Assembly: GCA_017502425.1 (NCBI GenBank) | Contig: JAFVVB010000108.1 | Span: forward strand, 1-27,898 | DNA: 27,898 nt | Origin: Ruminococcus sp. | GTDB taxonomy: Bacteria > Bacillota > Clostridia > Oscillospirales > Acutalibacteraceae | Direction: 5' to 3' | Shown: piece by piece, positions 6,456 through 14,799 of the stretch | Numbering within the stretch: position 1 is the first letter of the stretch | How the letters are laid out: each line of letters starts with the position of its first letter | Translations under genes and position numbers: made by a program | The notes under the pieces: model-generated | What the model was told of the DNA's origin: nothing | The model's input: only the letters and a program-made list of their open reading frames with translations | Database searches by the model: none

Positions 6456-8069
6456 ATGAAAATTATGTTCATCGGTGCAGCGCACGAAGTAACGGGTAGC
6501 TGTACCTACATCGAAGTAGGAAACCACAAAATACTCATTGACTGTGGTATGGAGCAGGGGTTCAATGTTTTTGAAAACGTGGAGCTTCCTGTGTCCCCGA
6601 GTGAAATCGATATGGTGTTTCTGACTCACGCCCACGTTGACCACTCAGGACATCTTCCGCTACTGTATAAAAATGGTTTCACAGGTGAAATACTTGCTAC
6701 TAATGAAACCGCTAATCTGTGCAATATTATGCTCAGAGATTGTGCACACATTCAGGAAAGCGAAGTTAAGTTCAAAAACAGAAAGAGAAAACGTGCATCG
6801 ATTGATTTACTCGAGCCATTATATACACTTGAAGACGCTGAGAAGGTGTGCAAGCTTTTCAGACGATGTGAATATTCTAAGCCGATAGAGCTTTCTGAAA
6901 ATATCGCTGTGCGTTTTACAGATGTCGGTCATCTACTGGGTAGTGCATGTATTGAATTATGGCTTACTGAAAATAACGTCACTAAAAAAATCGTATTCTC
7001 TGGTGATGTCGGCAACACCAACCAACCTATCATCAAAGACCCGCAGACAGTAGAAAGTGCCGACTATGTTGTGATTGAATCAACCTATGGTGACAGATTA
7101 CACGAAGAAAGACGAGTAGACTCCATCAACGCTCTCGCTGACCATATCAGAAGAACTTTATCAAGGAATGGTAATCTCATCATTCCGTCGTTTGCAGTAG
7201 GTAGGACTCAAGAAATTCTGTACTTCATACGTGAAATTAAAAACTCGAAAATGATAGAAGACTGCGTCGGAGATTTTCCTGTGTACGTTGACTCTCCGCT
7301 TGCCAACGAAGCTACGAGTATTTATCAGCAATGCGATATGGAATGTTTAGACGATGAAATTCTAGAAGTTATGAAGCAGGGTGATAATCCGCTTATGTTC
7401 TCTAATCTGCACACTTACATTTCAACCGAGGAATCTATGAAATTAAACTCGGACCAGACACCGAAGGTCATAATTTCAGCGAGTGGTATGTGTGAAGCGG
7501 GACGAGTGTGCCACCATCTCAAATACAATTTATGGCGTAAAGAATGCACGGTGCTATTCGTCGGATATCAGGCTAACGGTACTTTAGGAAGACTTATCCA
7601 CGATGGTGCACAGTCGGTGCGACTTTTCGGCGATGAAATCAGCGTAAACGCTGAGATATGTACACTTCAGGGTGTGAGTGGTCACGCGGATAAAAACGGA
7701 CTTATTAACTGGCTTAGCGGATTCAAAGAAAAGCCTAAAAAGGTTTTTGTTAACCACGGTGATGAAAACGCGTGTGAAAACTTTGTATGTGAAATCGATC
7801 AGCTTGGATATAGTGCTTATGCTGTGTACAGCGGAACACAGTTTGACCTGATGAATGCCCAATTTATTGATAAACCAAGTGGTGTACGAATTGAGCGTAA
7901 ATCATATGAGCAAAAAGCAAAAGGAAATTCGTATTATCACAACTTTATTGAAAGCATCAGAAAACTATCTTCCAGCGCAAAAGACTTAAGCGGTATACCA
8001 AATAAGGATTTGCAGAAATTCACCGAGCAAATCAACGCTCTGACAAAAGAATTCCGTAGTTATAAGTAA
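6456..8069 (+). CDS. beta-CASP metallo-beta-lactamase RNase-like protein (CPSF73/Ysh1 type)
   Basis: 537 residues. The N-terminal metallo-beta-lactamase domain has HAHVDH (H58, H60, D62, H63) and later DVGHLLGS and FSGDVGN, supplying the remaining zinc ligands. The beta-CASP insertion and its signature follow: IESTYGDRLHE, SFAVGRTQE, VDSPLA, ISASGMCEAGR and SGHAD. About 75 C-terminal residues after the core (from FIDKPSGVR) are lysine-rich and helical. The family is typified by eukaryotic CPSF73 and prokaryotic RNA-cleaving homologues, so a cytosolic RNA endo/exonuclease role is likely but the substrate is unknown. It is last in the unit starting at 4693 and followed by a terminator. Confidence 0.92.
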   Translation: MKIMFIGAAHEVTGSCTYIEVGNHKILIDCGMEQGFNVFENVELPVSPSEIDMVFLTHAHVDHSGHLPLLYKNGFTGEILATNETANLCNIMLRDCAHIQESEVKFKNRKRKRASIDLLEPLYTLEDAEKVCKLFRRCEYSKPIELSENIAVRFTDVGHLLGSACIELWLTENNVTKKIVFSGDVGNTNQPIIKDPQTVESADYVVIESTYGDRLHEERRVDSINALADHIRRTLSRNGNLIIPSFAVGRTQEILYFIREIKNSKMIEDCVGDFPVYVDSPLANEATSIYQQCDMECLDDEILEVMKQGDNPLMFSNLHTYISTEESMKLNSDQTPKVIISASGMCEAGRVCHHLKYNLWRKECTVLFVGYQANGTLGRLIHDGAQSVRLFGDEISVNAEICTLQGVSGHADKNGLINWLSGFKEKPKKVFVNHGDENACENFVCEIDQLGYSAYAVYSGTQFDLMNAQFIDKPSGVRIERKSYEQKAKGNSYYHNFIESIRKLSSSAKDLSGIPNKDLQKFTEQINALTKEFRSYK

Positions 8070-8073
8070 GAAA

Positions 8074-8099
8074 AAGCCCTTCCATTTCGGAAGGGTTTT
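8074..8099 (+). terminator. Intrinsic terminator after the beta-CASP gene
   Basis: The stem CCCTTCC/GGAAGGG with an ATTTC loop is followed by a short T run, 4 nt after the stop codon. Confidence 0.8.
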
Positions 8100-8149
8100 C
8101 TAATTTACATAGAATTTTACATTTATTAGTAACAATTTTGTCTAAAAGG

Positions 8150-8177
8150 TTGACGAAATGTCGTTTTTTGCTATAAT
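8150..8177 (+). promoter_or_regulatory. Promoter of the lysine riboswitch-transporter transcript
   Basis: TTGACG (8150-8155), 16-nt spacer and perfect TATAAT (8172-8177), placing the start point just before the aptamer P1 stem. Confidence 0.85.
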
Positions 8178-8187
8178 CGATACATAA

Positions 8188-8358
8188 GCAAAAATAGAGG
8201 CGCGGTGCTTAAGAGTAGTACACTCTATGCGCGAATTTTTGAGTGTGTATGAAAGGAATCACCGCCGAAGTCCCGATATTTTCGCAAAACGTCGGGGCTG
8301 GTGTAATACAGAATATGTATTACACTGTCACCAATCATCGGTGGAGTGCTATTTTGGT
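8188..8358 (+). ncRNA. Lysine riboswitch (L-box) aptamer
   Basis: The sequence carries the conserved L-box core in order: ATAGAGGCGC, TTAAGAGTA, GAAAGG, CACCGCCGAAG, GGGGCTGG, CACTGTCACCAATC and GGTGGAGTGCTAT. These align with my memory of the B. subtilis lysC leader. P1 closes perfectly with AAAATAG (8191-8197) and CTATTTT (8349-8355). Long P3 and P4 hairpins are visible, for example GTCCCGA...GTCGGGG and GTGTAATAC...GTATTACAC. With the downstream terminator it should switch transcription off when lysine is abundant. The gene controlled is an NhaC-family transporter. Confidence 0.95.
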
Positions 8359-8370
8359 TGAACGTTTTGA

Positions 8371-8402
8371 CCGTGGCACTTATGCCACGGTTTTTGTTTT
8401 TT
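8371..8402 (+). terminator. Riboswitch expression-platform terminator
   Basis: A perfect 8-bp stem CCGTGGCA/TGCCACGG with a CTTA loop is followed by TTTTTGTTTTTTT. It lies between the aptamer and the ribosome binding site, so it is the lysine-dependent transcription stop. Confidence 0.92.
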
Positions 8403-8428
8403 TATAACAATTTAAGGGGGACATTATT

Positions 8429-10099
8429 ATGTCAAAGACTAGTAAGATAGTTTTAGCTATTGCAGCTTTTGCTATCGTAGGCTTGCTTGTGTTCGCTGCT
8501 ATTTCAGGCGGATATTTAGGCACAGTTTCATGTATGGATTGTCACGGAACCGGTCTTGTTGAGGAAGCTGCGTGTGAAACATGTGGCGGCGAAGGTCAGG
8601 TTCAGGGTACTATGTGGGCTTTGCTTCCACCTGTTATCGCTATCGGACTTGCACTCATCACTAAAGAAGTTTACTCTTCACTTTTCATCGGTATCGTTAC
8701 TGGCGGTCTGCTCTATTCAAAGTTCAGTTTTTTGGGTACTATGGACACTATCATCAACGATGGTCTTATTCCTGCGGTTTCTGACACAGCAGGTATCTTC
8801 ATCTTCCTCGTTGAACTCGGTATACTCGTAGCTCTCGTAAATAAAGCTGGCGGTTCTGCTGCTTTCGGTAAATGGGCAGCAACTCACATCAAAACTAAAG
8901 TCGGTGCTATGCTCGCTACTTTCGTTTTAGGTGTACTTATATTCATCGATGACTATTTCAACTGCTTAACAGTAGGCTCAGTTATGCGCCCTGTGACAGA
9001 CGCTCATAAGATTTCACGTTCAAAGCTTGCATACATCATCGACGCTACCGCAGCTCCTGTATGTATGATAGCTCCTATCTCATCATGGGCAGCAGCTGTT
9101 GCTTCATACGCTGAAGACGGAAAGGGCTTAGACCTTTTCATCGCAGCTATTCCTTACAACTTCTACTCACTATTAACATTTGTATTCATTATCGCTATCG
9201 CATTCATGGGCTTTGACTATGGTAAGATGGCTATGCATGAGTACCGTGCACGTGAGTACGGCGACCTTTTCTGCGGTGAAAAGCAAGAAGGTGAAGATGA
9301 GGTTGCTAACCCTAATGGTAAAGTAATTGACCTTATCTTACCAGTTGTTATCCTTATCGCTATTTGCGTATTCGCTCTCGTTTACAACGGCGGTATTTTA
9401 GACGGTGTATCTTTTGTGGACGCTTTCGCTAATACTGACGCAACAGTAGGTTTACCATGGGGCGGTCTCATCGCTTTAGTTGTTACTATCGCTTACCTTA
9501 TCGCTAGAAAGGTTGTTACTTTCAAAGAATCTATGGACGCTGTACCAAAGGGCTTTATTGCTATGGTACCTGCTATTCTCATTCTCACATTCGCTACTTC
9601 ACTCAAGAACATGACAGGCTTACTCGGTGCTAAGTACTATGTCGGCGACCTTATGAATGGTGCCGCAGCAGGTTTACAGAACTTCTTGCCTGCTATCATC
9701 TTCTTAGTAGCATGTGTACTTGCTTTTGCTACCGGTACATCATGGGGTACTTTCGGTATTCTTATTCCTATCGTTACATACCTATTTGCAGCAGACCCAA
9801 GCAACCCACTGATGATTATCTCGATGTCAGCTTGTCTTGCAGGCGCTGTATGTGGCGACCACTGCTCACCTATTTCTGATACTACTATCATGTCATCAGC
9901 AGGCGCTCAGTGTGACCACATCAATCACGTTTCAACTCAGATTCCTTATGCTATCACAGTAGCAGCTATTTCTTTCGTATGCTACGTTTTAGCTGGATTT
10001 ATAAAGAGCTGGTACATCGTTCTCCCTATCGGCGTGGTTTTGACAATCGGCACTCTCTTCGTTATCAAATCAATGACTAAGAATAAATCATACGAATAA
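8429..10099 (+). CDS. NhaC-family Na+/H+ antiporter-like permease, predicted lysine transporter
   Basis: 556 residues, strongly hydrophobic, with about a dozen membrane segments and the NhaC superfamily patterns (FIDDYFNCLTVG, GTSWGTFGI, GDHCSPISDTT). Residues 8-28 form a first membrane helix, followed by a loop with two DnaJ-like CxxCxGxG motifs: C35-MD-C38-HGTG and C49-ET-C52-GGEG. NhaC-type genes behind lysine riboswitches have been predicted to import lysine (the LysW proposal in comparative genomics). The riboswitch directly upstream supports lysine, not sodium, as substrate here. The ribosome binding site is AAGGGGG before ATG 8429. The gene ends at its own terminator (10115-10146), so it is monocistronic. 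The function of the zinc-finger-like loop is not known to me. Confidence 0.9.
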   Translation: MSKTSKIVLAIAAFAIVGLLVFAAISGGYLGTVSCMDCHGTGLVEEAACETCGGEGQVQGTMWALLPPVIAIGLALITKEVYSSLFIGIVTGGLLYSKFSFLGTMDTIINDGLIPAVSDTAGIFIFLVELGILVALVNKAGGSAAFGKWAATHIKTKVGAMLATFVLGVLIFIDDYFNCLTVGSVMRPVTDAHKISRSKLAYIIDATAAPVCMIAPISSWAAAVASYAEDGKGLDLFIAAIPYNFYSLLTFVFIIAIAFMGFDYGKMAMHEYRAREYGDLFCGEKQEGEDEVANPNGKVIDLILPVVILIAICVFALVYNGGILDGVSFVDAFANTDATVGLPWGGLIALVVTIAYLIARKVVTFKESMDAVPKGFIAMVPAILILTFATSLKNMTGLLGAKYYVGDLMNGAAAGLQNFLPAIIFLVACVLAFATGTSWGTFGILIPIVTYLFAADPSNPLMIISMSACLAGAVCGDHCSPISDTTIMSSAGAQCDHINHVSTQIPYAITVAAISFVCYVLAGFIKSWYIVLPIGVVLTIGTLFVIKSMTKNKSYE

Positions 10100-10114
10100 T
10101 CACTAACGATTATC

Positions 10115-10146
10115 AAAGCGGTCACCTTTTGCGGTGGCCGCTTTTT
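10115..10146 (+). terminator. Intrinsic terminator of the transporter gene
   Basis: The stem AAAGCGG-CACC/GGTG-CCGCTTT with one internal mismatch region is followed by TTTTTC. Confidence 0.85.
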
Positions 10147-10147
10147 C

Positions 10148-10176
10148 TTGCTCAACATGCCGTTATGTGATATACT
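10148..10176 (+). promoter_or_regulatory. Likely promoter of the DMT transporter gene
   Basis: Weak TTGCTC (10148-10153), 17-nt spacer and TATACT (10171-10176) with an upstream TG, ending 15 nt before the ATG. It partly overlaps the preceding terminator's T run. Confidence 0.5.
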
Positions 10177-10191
10177 TTTGGCGGTGATTTT

Positions 10192-11052
10192 ATGACTAAG
10201 GATAAAACAAAAATCGGTATTATTCAGATGATAATTTGCTCGGTACTGTGGAGTACGGCGGGACTTTTCATAGGAAAAATCGATCTCAATCCGTTTGCCA
10301 TAGCGGGGTATCGCGGCCTTATCGCAGGTGTCACAATTTTAGCGTTTATGATAATTACAAAACATAAAATCGTTTTTACTAAAAAGTCTCTTGTGAGTAT
10401 GCTATTTGTTTCGGGAACCGCGTTATGCTTTGTGTGTGCAACAAAATATGCAGGGGCTGCTAATGCGATAGTTTTACAGTACACGGCTCCGATATACATT
10501 GTGATTTTTTCGGCTATTTTATTTAAGAAAAAACCTTCGAAAAATGACCTTGTTACTGTTATTTTTACGCTCATCGGTATTGTGCTTTTCTTTATAGAAA
10601 GCCTTGAGGGAGGAAATCTTCTCGGAAACATACTGGGGCTTGTAGCGGGCGTTTTTATGGGCACAATGTTCATTTGCATCGGAGAGTGTGATAAAAACGA
10701 AAAACTCTCAGGCATTATGCTAAGCCAGTTTCTAACAGCGTTCATCGGAATTTTTATGTCGCTATTTATTGATAACAGCTTCACTCTCTGTTTAACACCA
10801 TGGCTTTATCTTTTGTTTCTCGGTGTGTTCCAGCTTGGAATACCGTATGCATTATACGGACTAGCAAACTCTAACTGTCCTGCGCTGCTGTGCTGTCTTA
10901 TCGCGGCGATAGAGCCAGTGTTAAATCCCGTGCTTGTTGCAATAGCAACTGGGGTTGTTCCTTCATTGCTTGCGATACTAGGCGGTGTTATCGTAATACT
11001 TACCGTTACTATAAATTGTGTCATAAACGCAAATAAACCAGAATCTGTATAG
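10192..11052 (+). CDS. EamA/DMT-family transporter (10-TM drug/metabolite superfamily)
   Basis: 286 residues with about ten hydrophobic helices and two internally similar EamA halves. The first half begins GIIQMIICSVLWSTAGLFIGK...YRGLIAG, and the second contains GIPYALYGLANSNCPALLCCLIAAIEPVLNPV, the typical EamA end-of-repeat pattern. Family members export or import amino acids, nucleotide sugars or other small metabolites; the substrate is not predictable. It is flanked by terminators on both sides, hence a single-gene unit. Its position next to a lysine-riboswitch transporter hints at amino acid traffic, but this is only proximity. Confidence 0.88.
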   Translation: MTKDKTKIGIIQMIICSVLWSTAGLFIGKIDLNPFAIAGYRGLIAGVTILAFMIITKHKIVFTKKSLVSMLFVSGTALCFVCATKYAGAANAIVLQYTAPIYIVIFSAILFKKKPSKNDLVTVIFTLIGIVLFFIESLEGGNLLGNILGLVAGVFMGTMFICIGECDKNEKLSGIMLSQFLTAFIGIFMSLFIDNSFTLCLTPWLYLLFLGVFQLGIPYALYGLANSNCPALLCCLIAAIEPVLNPVLVAIATGVVPSLLAILGGVIVILTVTINCVINANKPESV

Positions 11053-11060
11053 ATTTTATT

Positions 11061-11090
11061 CCACCACTCGAATGCGGGTGGTGGTTTTTT
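11061..11090 (+). terminator. Intrinsic terminator after the DMT gene
   Basis: CCACCACTCG pairs with CGGGTGGTGG (one mismatch), loop AATG, then six T residues. Confidence 0.9.
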
Positions 11091-11133
11091 GTGCGTTTTG
11101 CTGAAATAAATTCCTGAATTTAGATAAAAACTA

Positions 11134-11162
11134 TTGTAATATCCTAATAAAAATTGTATAAT
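11134..11162 (+). promoter_or_regulatory. Promoter of the dockerin glycosidase gene
   Basis: TTGTAA (11134-11139), 17-nt spacer and perfect TATAAT (11157-11162), 28 nt before the ATG. GGAGG at 11179-11183 is the ribosome binding site. Confidence 0.75.
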
Positions 11163-11190
11163 GTAACCACTAATATATGGAGGTAAACGT

Positions 11191-14100
11191 ATGAAAACAA
11201 CAAAATCTCTGCTTTATAAAGTAGTTTCTGTTGCACTTATACTGACTATGCTTTTAGCTACTATGCTGATAGCTCCACTTTCAGTATCCGCTGCAACCAC
11301 CTACTACCTTAGAGGCACATTCAACAACTGGGGTGCTGATTCTGCTTATGTACTTAAAGATAACGGCAACGGCACTTACTCTATCACAGTTTCTCTTGAT
11401 GCGGGCAGCTATGAATATAAAATGGCTGTTGAGGACTGGTCATGGTCCGTACCAGGTGGTGCTAACGCAAAGCTTACTCTCACCTCTCCTTCATTGGTAG
11501 AATTCACCATGAATCCTTCCGCTAACACCCAAAATTATAAACTCGTTACTGCTCCTACTGATGACGTTTTTGTCAGAGGTACTTTTAACGACTGGGAAAT
11601 CACAGACCCAAAAATGACTACTATCGGCAACAATTGCTTCTATCAGACAGTTACACTTCCAGCTGGCACTCATGAGTATAAAATTGCTGTTGAAGATTGG
11701 TCATGGGCTGTTCCTAGCGGAGATAACGCTAAAATCACTTTATCAAAGGAAAGTCAGGTTCTCTTTGAAGTAAGCACTATGACAGGAGCCTTCAATGCTA
11801 CTGTTCTCACAGGTGACACTAAGAATCTCTACTCTTTCTCAGAAACTCAGGAAAACGTAACTATCAAGAGCGCATGGGACGATCATGCTGCTCAGGTGCT
11901 GTGTGAAAAAGACGGCAAGCTTTCCTACATCAGCTCAAGTAACGCAAACTTTGCGAACAGCGATGCTACATGGAACTTCATTCCAACTGATGACCCTAAG
12001 GTATGCTATATTCAGAATGCTAAAACAGGAAACTATCTCTACGTTCCTGACAGCAAAGCTGACTCTACCGTATTAGCATCTGCAGATGGTAATAAAGAAG
12101 AAAATGGTAAATGGTTTGTAGATAACTCAACCGGTAACTACCGCATTTACAACTACGGTTCTACTTTACTTTCACTTAATACTGAAAGTCAGAACGGATA
12201 TGTTCAGGCTACTCACTATCCTGCTTTCTACTTAAGCTCACAGTTTGAAATTGATCTCGACTATGTATACGGTTACTCCTATACACTGCGTCCTGACGGT
12301 ATTGATGATACTAAGGGTACAGTTACTGTAAACTCACCTACTTCTATCACATCAACCACTTCAGGTACAGCAAAAACATGGAATCAGAAAGAAAAAACTT
12401 CTGATATGCCTGTATTTAAAGCTCCTAACACTCCTTTAGCAGAGGCTGTATATAACCTCACTATGGAAGAAACAGTTATCAATAAATTCGAATCAGAATT
12501 CGGTACTGCTTTCTACACAGGTGAAACATGGAGAAAAGTATGGACAAGAGATACAGCTATGGCGTGCGAATTCTCTTTAGCTGCTATCTATCCTGAAATT
12601 TCTCTTAACTGTGCTAAAGAAAAAGTAGTAGAATTTGACGGATTCAAGGTATTTGAAGAAGACACTGGTACAGGCGGTTCTTACCCTGTATCAACCGATA
12701 AAATCATCACATATCTCTCAGTATGGGAAATTTACCTCTCAACCGGTGATGAATCTGTTCTTGAGTACTTCTACGACATTTGCTTAGATAATATCAAACA
12801 GGACTACAACACAGTATGGGATGCTGAATCAGGACTTATGAAGGGTGAAACCTGTGGTCTTGACTGGCGTTCACAGACATATCCTGACTGGATGGGCAAC
12901 GAGGTTGAGGAGTCTCTTGCTAACATTGCTGAGGGTAAAGCAGCCAGCGTTAACCTCATATATCTCGGCGTTTTACAGAGAATGATTAAAACTGCTGAAA
13001 TTTTAGATAAAAACGATACTGCTTACTTACAGGAAAAATACGATGCACTTTATGATGCGGTTACTACTCGTCTGTGGCACGATGAACTCGGTTGCTACGC
13101 TGCGTGGGAATACCCAAGCTACATGGGCGCACCGCTTCCATATAAGATTGACTGTATCGCTAACGGCTACGCTTTATGGTTCGGTATCGGATCAGAAAGC
13201 CAGCTTAAATCCATCGCTGAAAACTATCCACTCGTTACATACGGTGCAAACGTTGTTTACCCTAATAAACAGGGCGAACTCGAACACAAAGACAGAATTT
13301 ATCACAACCGTGGCGTATGGCCTGGTTGGGAAGCTCAGCTGATGCTTGCTGGTGCACAGCACGGCCACGATGAACTCTCAGAAGAAATCTGGAACTCATG
13401 TATCACAGCAGCTGCTACTTCTCTCGTTAACAAAGAGGTTGTTGACTTCACTACCGGTGAAGGTATCCACGTTAACCACCAGTTATGGTCAATTGCTGCT
13501 ACACTTTCAGGTTACTATAAAGTGCTCTTCGGTATGATTTACGATACTGACGGTATAACATTTGAACCATACGTTCCACAGTGGATGGAAGGTCCGTTCG
13601 AGCTTAATAACTATAAATACTGCGATGCTACTATCGACCTCACTCTCACCGGTAAAGGCTCAGAAATTGTTTCTATCACAGTAAACGGCGAAAACGTAGG
13701 CACTTCTTACACTCTTCCATTTGGTGCTAGTGGTAAGTACACTATCGACATCGTTGTTAAAGAAAGTGCAAACGAATATACTGACGAAAAAGTTAACTTA
13801 AACGATGAGAAAAACCACGTTATCTGCCCTAAGATGCCAGTAGCTAAGCTTTCAGGCAATAAGCTCACATGGGGCGCTCAGCCAGGTTGCACATACAAAG
13901 TATGGACAGGTTCTGAGTACATCGACGTTGATACTAACTCTTACACTATCGACCCTTCTGTTTACGGTGCATACTCAGTTGTAGTAGTTTCAAGAGATGG
14001 TGTATGGAGCGAAATGAGCAGACCTATCGTTGTAAGCCCTGACAGAATCAAGGTTGAGGCTGAAAGCTGTACACTAAAGAACCTTTCAAAAACTACTGTA

Positions 14101-14742
14101 AGCGGTAAAACTGTCGTAACTGATACATTCGCTGCTAACCTCGAGAGATCTCTCACTATGAAGGTAGATATCAAAGAGGCCGGCCAGTATCTGTTCTACG
14201 CTTGCTACAACGACTTTAGTACAAATGATCCTACTTCATGTTCTAACTGTGCTATCCGTTCGGTATTCGTAGACGGTAAAGACGTAGGTGCACTTGTATT
14301 CCCTGTTGTTAACTACGACTTCCAGACAAGTACACACCTCCTCTTACAGCTTTCTGAAGGTTCACACGAAATCGTAGTGAAGTATGATAAAGCTAACCAC
14401 TATGACTCTAATATGTCACAGGATAAGCACACATACGGTAGTGAACAGTACAGACCTGACAACAACGTCCAGTACGATTACTTTGTACTTGATAAGGCTG
14501 ACAACATCTGTGTTGGTAGTGACACTTATTTAGTCGGTGACGCAGATGCTAATGACATCGTTGACGTAATGGATGCTACTTTAATTCAGAAGTGGTCTAA
14601 TCAGGAAAAGGTTACTATCGATGAGCTCGCTGCTGATGCTGATACAGACGGTTATGTCAACGTAATGGACGCTACTGCTATCCAGAGATACGCAGCACTT
14701 TATAATGACGATAACTACATCGGACAGCTCAAAGCTAAATAA
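11191..14742 (+). CDS. Secreted multi-module dockerin protein with six-hairpin glycosidase domain
   Basis: 1183 residues. A signal peptide covers 1-34 (cleavage near SVSA). Two tandem starch-binding-like beta modules (X25/CBM48-like), about 37-118 and 125-207, share RGTFNxW, AGxxEYKxAVEDWSW and PxGxNAKxTL. A Trp-containing beta-rich region follows, about 215-360 (possibly beta-trefoil). The putative (alpha/alpha)6 catalytic domain, about 410-800, has WTRDTA (451-456, like the WTRDS of GH15 glucoamylases), KGETCGLDWR (551-560) and HNRGVWPGWEAQ (705-716). Then come a beta region to 855, an Fn3-like stretch (880-950), and a CBM6/35-like module from KVEAES (954) to about 1102. A type I dockerin at 1114-1175 has two Ca-binding loops (DADANDIVDVMDAT and DADTDGYVNVMDAT). 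It likely acts on alpha-glucans outside the cell, docked to a cohesin scaffold. The exact GH family is unsure. It is a single-gene unit. Confidence 0.85.
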   Translation: MKTTKSLLYKVVSVALILTMLLATMLIAPLSVSAATTYYLRGTFNNWGADSAYVLKDNGNGTYSITVSLDAGSYEYKMAVEDWSWSVPGGANAKLTLTSPSLVEFTMNPSANTQNYKLVTAPTDDVFVRGTFNDWEITDPKMTTIGNNCFYQTVTLPAGTHEYKIAVEDWSWAVPSGDNAKITLSKESQVLFEVSTMTGAFNATVLTGDTKNLYSFSETQENVTIKSAWDDHAAQVLCEKDGKLSYISSSNANFANSDATWNFIPTDDPKVCYIQNAKTGNYLYVPDSKADSTVLASADGNKEENGKWFVDNSTGNYRIYNYGSTLLSLNTESQNGYVQATHYPAFYLSSQFEIDLDYVYGYSYTLRPDGIDDTKGTVTVNSPTSITSTTSGTAKTWNQKEKTSDMPVFKAPNTPLAEAVYNLTMEETVINKFESEFGTAFYTGETWRKVWTRDTAMACEFSLAAIYPEISLNCAKEKVVEFDGFKVFEEDTGTGGSYPVSTDKIITYLSVWEIYLSTGDESVLEYFYDICLDNIKQDYNTVWDAESGLMKGETCGLDWRSQTYPDWMGNEVEESLANIAEGKAASVNLIYLGVLQRMIKTAEILDKNDTAYLQEKYDALYDAVTTRLWHDELGCYAAWEYPSYMGAPLPYKIDCIANGYALWFGIGSESQLKSIAENYPLVTYGANVVYPNKQGELEHKDRIYHNRGVWPGWEAQLMLAGAQHGHDELSEEIWNSCITAAATSLVNKEVVDFTTGEGIHVNHQLWSIAATLSGYYKVLFGMIYDTDGITFEPYVPQWMEGPFELNNYKYCDATIDLTLTGKGSEIVSITVNGENVGTSYTLPFGASGKYTIDIVVKESANEYTDEKVNLNDEKNHVICPKMPVAKLSGNKLTWGAQPGCTYKVWTGSEYIDVDTNSYTIDPSVYGAYSVVVVSRDGVWSEMSRPIVVSPDRIKVEAESCTLKNLSKTTVSGKTVVTDTFAANLERSLTMKVDIKEAGQYLFYACYNDFSTNDPTSCSNCAIRSVFVDGKDVGALVFPVVNYDFQTSTHLLLQLSEGSHEIVVKYDKANHYDSNMSQDKHTYGSEQYRPDNNVQYDYFVLDKADNICVGSDTYLVGDADANDIVDVMDATLIQKWSNQEKVTIDELAADADTDGYVNVMDATAIQRYAALYNDDNYIGQLKAK

Positions 14743-14756
14743 TTATTTAAACATAA

Positions 14757-14785
14757 AAATGCCCCGAATGTTCGGGGCATTTTTC
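14757..14785. terminator. Bidirectional intrinsic terminator between convergent genes
   Basis: A perfect stem ATGCCCCGAA/TTCGGGGCAT is flanked by AAAA on the left and TTTT on the right. It ends both the dockerin gene (plus) and the cation exchanger gene (minus). Confidence 0.92.
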
Positions 14786-14799
14786 TTTGTCTGTATATT

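Noticed and set aside
8531..8545. CxxCH in the transporter (CMDCH) as a haem c attachment site
   Set aside because: The motif is better explained as the first half of a paired CxxCxGxG zinc-ribbon pattern, and a haem c protein is not expected in this context.
10224..10784. 186-codon open frame on the minus strand
   Set aside because: It lies wholly opposite the DMT transporter gene, whose membrane-helix pattern and start site are convincing. The antisense frame shows no family features.
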